The notes under the pieces: model-generated | The model's input: only the letters and a program-made list of their open reading frames with translations | The model's database searches: none | Told to the model about the DNA's origin: nothing | Part shown: positions 58,138-64,000 of the stretch, in pieces | Position numbering within the stretch: the stretch's first letter is position 1 | How the letters are laid out: every line of letters starts with the position of its first letter | Translations under genes and position numbers: made by a program | Assembly: GCF_900963305.1 (NCBI RefSeq) | Contig: NC_042525.1 | Location: forward strand, 276,421-340,420 | Length of the DNA: 64,000 nucleotides | Direction of reading: 5' to 3' | DNA from: Echeneis naucrates | Lineage: Eukaryota > Chordata > Actinopteri > Carangiformes > Echeneidae

Positions 58138-59224
58138 ATGGCTGCTGCTGCACTCGTCACAGAAAATTTTAAGTTTGTGTCGCTCTTCTTCAAGAGTAAA
58201 GATGTGATGATCTTTAACGGTCTGATTGCTCTGGGGACAGTTGCCGGACAGTCTGCGTACACCGTGTTTGCCTTTCATTGCCCATGCGCTTCAGGGAGGA
58301 ACTACTGCTACGGCTTAGCGGCCATTGGCGTTCCAGCACTGGCTTTTTTCCTGGTGGGAATAATGCTGAACAAGAGGACGTGGGACCTGGTTTCCGAGTG
58401 CCGCCTCAGAAAGTGCCGGAAGCTGTCGGCAGCCACTGCCTTCGCACTGCTGGGAAGCATCGTAGGTCGAGCTGTGGTGGCGCCGCTCACCTGGGTGGTC
58501 ATCTCTTTGTTGCACGGCCAGGCGTACACGTGCGCTCTCAGTGAGTTTGTTGATCCTAGCACCCTGAAGAACTTCCCACCAGGTCAGGGGTCAGAGGTCA
58601 TGGCTAGATTGTCGTGTCCAGGAGGCGTTCCAGAGGCAGTGCAGAGTTTCTGGGTGGAAGTTGAGCGTCAACTGAAATATGAATCTCAGGTAGTGAAGAA
58701 CTTCCTGCTTTGTGTTTGTCTCTTGTGTGTTCAGTTGTCAGATGCTGTCACCACAGAGATGAGGCGGTCAGGTGATGCTCTGAGGTGGTAACACTGTGTG
58801 TTGTTTGCAGCTGATTGGCTGGCTGCTGCTGGCAGGAAGTTCTGTGATCATCTTCCTCATCATGTGTCTGAAGCGCTGCTCCTCCCCCCTCGGATACCTG
58901 CAGGAGGACTACTGGTCCCAGTATCGCCACAGTGAGAACACCCTGTTTGAGCGCACGGCCGCCGTCCACACCAACTTCTTGGCTGCCCAGAACGTGAAGA
59001 GCTTCTTTGGCTTCGTGGCTCTGGAGAAGGAGGAGCGGGAGCAGCTGGATGGACTCCAGAGTCTTCGTCCAATCAACAGCACCGATTGGAACAGAATAAC
59101 AGGCGTCTACCTGTACCGGGAGAAGAACGGCCTGCCGCTCTACAGCCGGCTCAACAAATGGGCCACGTACAGCCTTGAGAACAATGTGGAGGCCCTGGAG
59201 AAAGAGATGGACGTCCTCAGCTGA
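58138..59224 (+). CDS. calhm2: Calcium homeostasis modulator 2
   Basis: Large-pore channel family member of the plasma membrane. Two exons, 58138-58689 and 58811-59224, give 321 residues (human 323). The N-terminus, TENFKFVSLFFKSKDVMIFNG, is nearly that of human CALHM2. CPC at 48-50, CALSEFVDPSTL in the second extracellular loop, YESQLIGWLL at the start of TM4, and NVKSFFGFVAL followed by ITGVYLYREKNGLPLYSRL in the cytoplasmic tail all support it. The exon number is lower than in calhm3, as usual for calhm2. Zebrafish has more than one calhm2; only one is seen here. Confidence 0.96.
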
Positions 59225-59803
59225 CAGGCCCCGCCCCCAGTCCTCCATCACTTTAACCTGAACAGCCTCACGAGACCACAACAGTTTTAAGTCCAGACTA
59301 GAGACAGGATGGACCTTTAACATGGGAGTCTATGGGACGGACCAACTAACTGCTGGACTCTAGTGGTCTGGACTCAGTCACTGCTGGATCTGGACTCTGA
59401 TGGGAATCCGTCTGCTTCTTCCTGAAACAAACATTCTGACAAACACACACACAGTTTTTGACACTTTGACTTTGTTTGGACGATGAGATGTGTTTTTCAT
59501 CTCTTAAGGCCTTCAGGAGGACACACTCCATCAGGTGCTTGACTCCAACACTGAAAAATCTGCTGCTTTGACCTTTTTTGTTCTTTCAGCTTTCATTGTG
59601 GTGTGGCCTACTTTGGTTCAGTGTAGAATTGTGTTGAAAACTTTAAGAGACTTTATGTAAAGTTCTGTTTAAGTCATATTCTATATATAATATTTATAGT
59701 CCGTACTGTCACATTCTGTCCTACTTAAGAACTTTTGGGAGAAAATTTGAATGTTACTTCTCAGGATGTCAGAAATATCTCATACCTCTGCTTTTCTGTT
59801 TTG

Positions 59804-59809
59804 AATAAA
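59804..59809 (+). terminator. Polyadenylation signal of calhm2
   Basis: AATAAA about 580 bases after the stop, first clear canonical hexamer. Confidence 0.5.
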
Positions 59810-60210
59810 TAATTGACCTGTTTTTGACTTTGTAAGATGATCCAAAAATCAAATCAATAAAATTCCTGAATGAAAATACACCCAGGGAGTTTTTGACAAT
59901 AAAAAAATTGGAGTTGACAGATTCCATCGAAACAAGAGAAGAAGAAATATTGTTTACATCTGGCAGGATGGGCGGGGCCAAGGGGGTGGCATGGTGCGCC
60001 ACAGGACAGATCTTCAATCTCATTGGATACCCCAAGTGCTTGATTGGCTGTTGTGTGACTGTATTGGTTATTAAGCTGACATTTTTTTTTACAAAAACAC
60101 ATTACTGCTTTAATATGTATTTTAAGAAGGAAATCTGTTTTTTAATATGGCCTTCTCATTGTGACATTTAAAATCTAACCTGTGAATGTTCTTTAAGGGC
60201 ACATCCGAAC

Positions 60211-60218
60211 TGACGTCA
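60211..60218. promoter_or_regulatory. Full CRE palindrome upstream of ncapd3
   Basis: TGACGTCA, the CREB/ATF site, 203 bases before the ncapd3 ATG, with a related TGACGTCC at 60255-60262. A TTCAAA (CHR-like on the other strand) lies at about 60405-60411. Such sites suit a cell-cycle gene promoter; use is inferred. Confidence 0.45.
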
Positions 60219-60420
60219 CTGTCACTGTTTCTGTTCACGTGTGACGTTTCATATGACGTCCCACGACCGGGTCATGTGACAGTGACCTTTGATGGTCCCT
60301 GCTGCAGTTCGGCCTCCCGCCACAAGATGACGGAAGAACAAACCTGAGAAAAAAGGAAATTTTAACTGCGCATGTGCAAAAGTTCGGCTGATTCTGGCGG
60401 GCTGTTTCAAAACAATCAAG

Positions 60421-60601
60421 ATGGAGTTTCTGTCCGCGCTGCAGCTCCTGAAGATACACGAAGTCCCGGACGGTGAGACTGTGTGTGTGTGTGTCTGTCT
60501 GTCTGTCTGTCTGTCTTTCTGTGTCTGTCTGTCTGTCTTTCTGTGTGTGTGTCTGTGTGTCTGTCTGTCTGTCTGTCTGTCTTTCTGTGTCTGTCTGTCT
60601 G

Positions 60602-60632
<31 letters not shown>

Positions 60633-60675
60633 CTGTCTGTCTGTCTGTCTGTCTGTCTTTCTGTGTGTGTGTGTG

Positions 60676-60706
<31 letters not shown>

Positions 60707-60801
60707 GTCTGTGTCTGTCTGTCTGTCTTTCTGTGTCTGTGTCTGTCTGTCTGTCTTTCTGTGTCTGTGTCTGTCTGTCTGTCTTTCTGTGTGTGTGTCT
60801 G

Positions 60802-60846
<45 letters not shown>

Positions 60847-63800
60847 TTCTGTGTGTGTGTCTGTGTCTGTCTGTCTGTCTGTCTTTCTGTGTGTGTGTCT
60901 GTGTCTGTCTGTCTGTCTGTCTTTCTGTGTGTGTGTCTGTCTGTCTGTCTGTCTGTCTTTCTGTGTGTGTGTCTGTGTGTCTGTGTCTGTCTGTCTGTCT
61001 TTCTGTGTGTGTGTCTGTGTGTCTGTCTGTCTGTCTTTCTGTGTGTGTGTGTGTCTGTCTGTCTTTCTGTGTGTGTGTCTGTGTCTGTCTGTCTGTCTGT
61101 CTTTCTGTGTGTGTGTCTGTCTGTCTGTCTGTCTGTCTTTCTGTGTGTGTGTCTGTCTGTCTTTCTGTGTGTGTGTCTGTCTGTCTTTCTGTGTGTGTGT
61201 GTGTCTGTCTGTCTGTCTGTCTTTCTGTGTGTGTGTGTGTCTGTCTGTCTGTCTGTCTTTCTGTGTGTGTGTGTGTCTGTCTGTCTGTCTGTCTTTCTGT
61301 GTGTGTGTGTGTCTGTCTGTCTGTCTGTCTGTCTGTGTGTGTGTCTGTCTGTCTGTCTGTCTTTCTGTGTGTGTGTCTGTGTCTGTCTGTCTGTCTGTCT
61401 TTCTGTGTGTGTGTCTGTCTGTCTGTCTGTCTGTCTGTCTTTCTGTGTGTGTGTCTATCTATCAAACCGACCGCAGCCGCCGTCTGAGATAAAACCGATA
61501 AACACCGTTTAAACCAAACAGTCCGGTCCCGGTCCCGGTCTGTCTCAGAGGATCCGGAACCCCCTTAAGGAAACTGGTTTCCATCTGAAGGCGGTTTGAT
61601 GGTGAAAGATGCTGATTCAGTGAGGCCGTCAGACTGTCTGCTTTATTCTCACTTCCTGGAGGATTATTAATTTCATTATTAACCTGTTGGGACTCTCATC
61701 AGATGTAAATTCAAAGGCACCTCTGTGGAGGACTGTTTATTATGAGTTGCAGATTTCCAGATAATCTGAGTGCTGAAGAAGTCTGGGTCCATCTGAGGGG
61801 ACAGATCACTCCCTTTTCACCTTCAGCCCCTTTTTTCACTCGTTATTTATTCCAAAAGTGAACACAGCCCAGCTGTTCCAGCTGCAGGTTTTATTTTGAA
61901 ATGTGAGGCTGTTTAATAGCCTCAGCTGTGGCTGCTGAGGGGAGTAATGTGGGCTTAAATGAAGGTAAAGGCAGAACTCAGAGTTCTCGGAGGTAACGTG
62001 GTGACTGTTGTGGTTTCAGCCTGGGTGGATGCCGTCTGGGACTTAGAGTTCACAGAGAGGAAGCCACTGGATGATGCCGTAGAAGAAGAACTGATGGCCA
62101 GAGGAGACAAGGCCTTCAGAAAACTGTACCACAGTTTACTGACTCATGCTGCTGAACACCAGCAGCAGTCTGCAGCCACAGGTGGAGCATCACAGGTAAA
62201 CTGATCTGCCCTAGACTCCTCATTTACAGTTCAGACAGTTTACTGTCTTTTTACTTGACTGAAAATATGTGCCACACAAACATCCTGTGATTGTTAACTC
62301 ACTATGTTACAGTGTCAGACTTATGTTTTCACAAATCTGATTTAACATAAAGACAAGATGAGCATTCCTAAGATATGTTAGTGTGTCCTTATTTAATTCT
62401 GTCCCTGTGTTTAAAAAGACATAAAACAAAACTGCATTTAAGATCTTAAAATATGCATAAATAATGATAATTAACAATTAGATTTAAATCAAAATTATTG
62501 TCTCTGAAACTATTATTTTAAGCCTGAAGGCTGATGAATCCAAGCTCATCTTGGTAAGGGTATGCTTATGTATTTATTTATAGATGCAGACAAATAAATA
62601 AAAAGAAAAGATTTAACGAAAAGATTTAACAATGTACAGTAATCCACTGTAACTGTTGGTGCAGGTAGGAAGTCTATTTGCTACGATGACGGGTGTCTTT
62701 GTTTTCCTCTCCAGCAGTACTGAATGCTGATTGTGTCCCATGTTGCATTGCAGAGCATCTGGGCTATCCTTGGGGAGAACCGGGTGTCGGTTAAGTCTCT
62801 GGTGGCCGTGCTGTCTTTCTTTGTCCTGACAGGAAAATCCAAATCAGCCAATGTCCAGCAGAGAGTGAGCGCCCTGCACGCTGCCTCCGTCTACCTGCTG
62901 CTGCTGGGGATCCCAGGTGAGACAGAACAAACCACCGCTCATCTCTCCACTTTAGCTTCAACCTGTGTGTGAATAATTGTATTTTATGTCTACATTTGAT
63001 TGATGGATAATAATTTGAACTGACATACATTTAAAATTGTTAGGGTACATCTTTGAAGTGTGTGTGTGTGTTGCTTTCAGGCAGCATTGCCAACAAGGTT
63101 TTCCATGAGGTTTTGTTGGACACATGCTCAAACTTGACGTCTCACTGCTGGCCTCAGGACTCTGGCAAGAAGCGCAAGAAGGACGTTGTGAAGTGCTCTC
63201 AAGCTGAGGGCAAACGATCCAAACCAACACGGAAAGGCACTGCAGAAGTATGACCCCGTGTCAGACACATTGGCGTATTATTAGCACCATTTTGTCCTGA
63301 GATGATGGTTCCAGTTGTTGTATCCTCAGATGGATGTGGTTGAGGCAGATGAAGAGGAGGAGGATGAAGAGGAGCTTCATTTCTCTGGTCAGGACCTGGA
63401 GAAGATCAGAGCTGCTGTGGCTCTCCTGGTCCAAAGCCTCCTCAGACTCCTGCAAACATTTCCGCTCAGAGACAGACCTCAGAGTACCAGCAGCTGCACA
63501 GAGGTTATGCTGAGTCCACCTTGATGCCTGCTGTGTGTTCTTATGAGCTGCTAATTTCTGTGTTTTCACCTACAGATCTTCTGCAAGCTGCTTTATTTTG
63601 AACCGGTTGTAGGAGAGCTGACCTTTGCTGCTGAGCAGTGAGTTTCTGAAGTCTTCCTCTGTTTTGTTAAAAAATGTGTCCTGGACATGAAAGAGGAAAC
63701 TTGTCTTTATTTCTGCGCAGAGACATTGCCAAATTGAGGAGTGTTCCTGAAATGGCTTTTTATGGCCTGCAGCTGCTCTGCTCACCAAAACATGGAGATC

Positions 63801-64000
63801 AGAGAGAGGTAAGACTGAGGTGGTTGATTGTCATGGAAACCTATTTTTACAAATACCATGTTCATGTTACAGAGGTTAAAAACATATTCTTGATGCAGAC
63901 TTAACAATGCTGTATCATCGTTGGACAGTTAGTCCCTGCAGACACTGATGCTTCAGGTGGTCCAGTCGTGTTACACTCTTCTCTTCTTTCTCTATAGTGT
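60421..64000 (+). CDS. ncapd3: Condensin-2 complex subunit D3, N-terminal part
   Basis: HEAT-repeat subunit of condensin II, which compacts chromosomes in the nucleus before and during mitosis. Seven full exons: 60421-60472, 62020-62195, 62754-62916, 63081-63247, 63330-63503, 63576-63637 and 63721-63808 (294 codons). An eighth probably starts at 63998 after CTTTCTCTATAG. Matches to NCAPD3: [17 protein letters not shown] (human WVDTVWELDFTETEPLD), [28 protein letters not shown], an internal [12 protein letters not shown] basic patch, an acidic [17 protein letters not shown] and [15 protein letters not shown]. The 17-codon first exon differs from human, which is usual. Intron 1 starts with a ~1 kb TGTC array. 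The gene continues beyond the window. Confidence 0.94.
60479..61455. repeat. ~1 kb TGTC/TGTG/TTTC array at the ncapd3 intron 1 donor
   Basis: Begins six bases after the donor at 60473. Built from (TGTC)2-9, TTTC and (TGTG)2-5 blocks in higher-order units of roughly 30-45 bp. Six frames remain open over most of it (CLSVCLSV on plus, DRQTDRQT on minus); these are not proteins. Confidence 0.97.

Noticed and set aside
58748-59323. 191-codon minus-strand frame opposite calhm2
   Set aside because: It is a shadow of the calhm2 second exon; no splice sites or homology of its own.
60416-61512. Open frames over 330 codons on both strands (CLSV and DRQT repeats)
   Set aside because: TGTC/TGTG array read in different frames; the ncapd3 splice donor lies just before it.

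Overview
The window is nuclear DNA of a ray-finned fish, most likely a percomorph teleost. The genes have short GT-AG introns, many under 150 bp. Their protein sequences read as clear vertebrate orthologues. The repeats (Tx1-clade and L2-type LINEs, a common fish short interspersed repeat, long CA/TG runs, many GC-rich minisatellites and unusually long poly-C/poly-G runs) are typical of teleosts. Nothing prokaryotic is present.

Layout: (1) 1-3944, minus strand: eleven exons of a class II facilitative hexose/urate transporter (GLUT9/GLUT11/slc2a15 type), open at both ends, with an L2 fragment in one intron. (2) 4.9-6.8 kb: a 1.9 kb minisatellite with a 15-bp unit. (3) 10.0-11.4 kb plus: lbx1, two exons, with a likely upstream conserved non-coding block. 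(4) 12.6-16.8 kb: a broken Tx1-clade LINE. (5) 17-27.5 kb: a gene-free stretch between lbx1 and tlx1 with repeats, a CTCF-like site, a possible enhancer and a perfect-looking 57-bp palindrome. (6) 27.6-31.0 kb plus: tlx1, three exons. (7) 34.0-34.7 kb plus: sdhaf4. (8) 36.8-39.4 kb plus: cep68, tail to tail with (9) rab1 (40.6-45.6 kb minus). (10) 47.9-54.3 kb plus: hells, 23 coding exons. (11) calhm3 and calhm2 (55.6-59.2 kb plus). (12) 60.4-64.0 kb plus: the first exons of ncapd3, running off the window.

The genes do not form one pathway. Two themes stand out: the linked homeobox pair lbx1-tlx1, which sits in a large gene-poor domain as developmental regulators usually do; and two chromosome-structure genes, hells (nucleosome remodelling for DNA methylation) and ncapd3 (condensin II), on either side of the calhm channel pair. 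cep68-rab1 keeps a linkage that I recall from human 2p14, while lbx1/tlx1, hells and calhm match human 10q23-24.

I found no new multi-gene system. The unusual features are mostly structural: tandem arrays pressed against splice sites in tlx1, calhm3, ncapd3 and hells, a minisatellite in the hells leader region that encodes an upstream reading frame, the missing calhm1 between calhm3 and calhm2, and unusual residues in the transporter sugar site and the Lbx1 homeodomain. All gene models were built by eye from splice sites and reading phase; paralogue letters (a/b) are not resolved.
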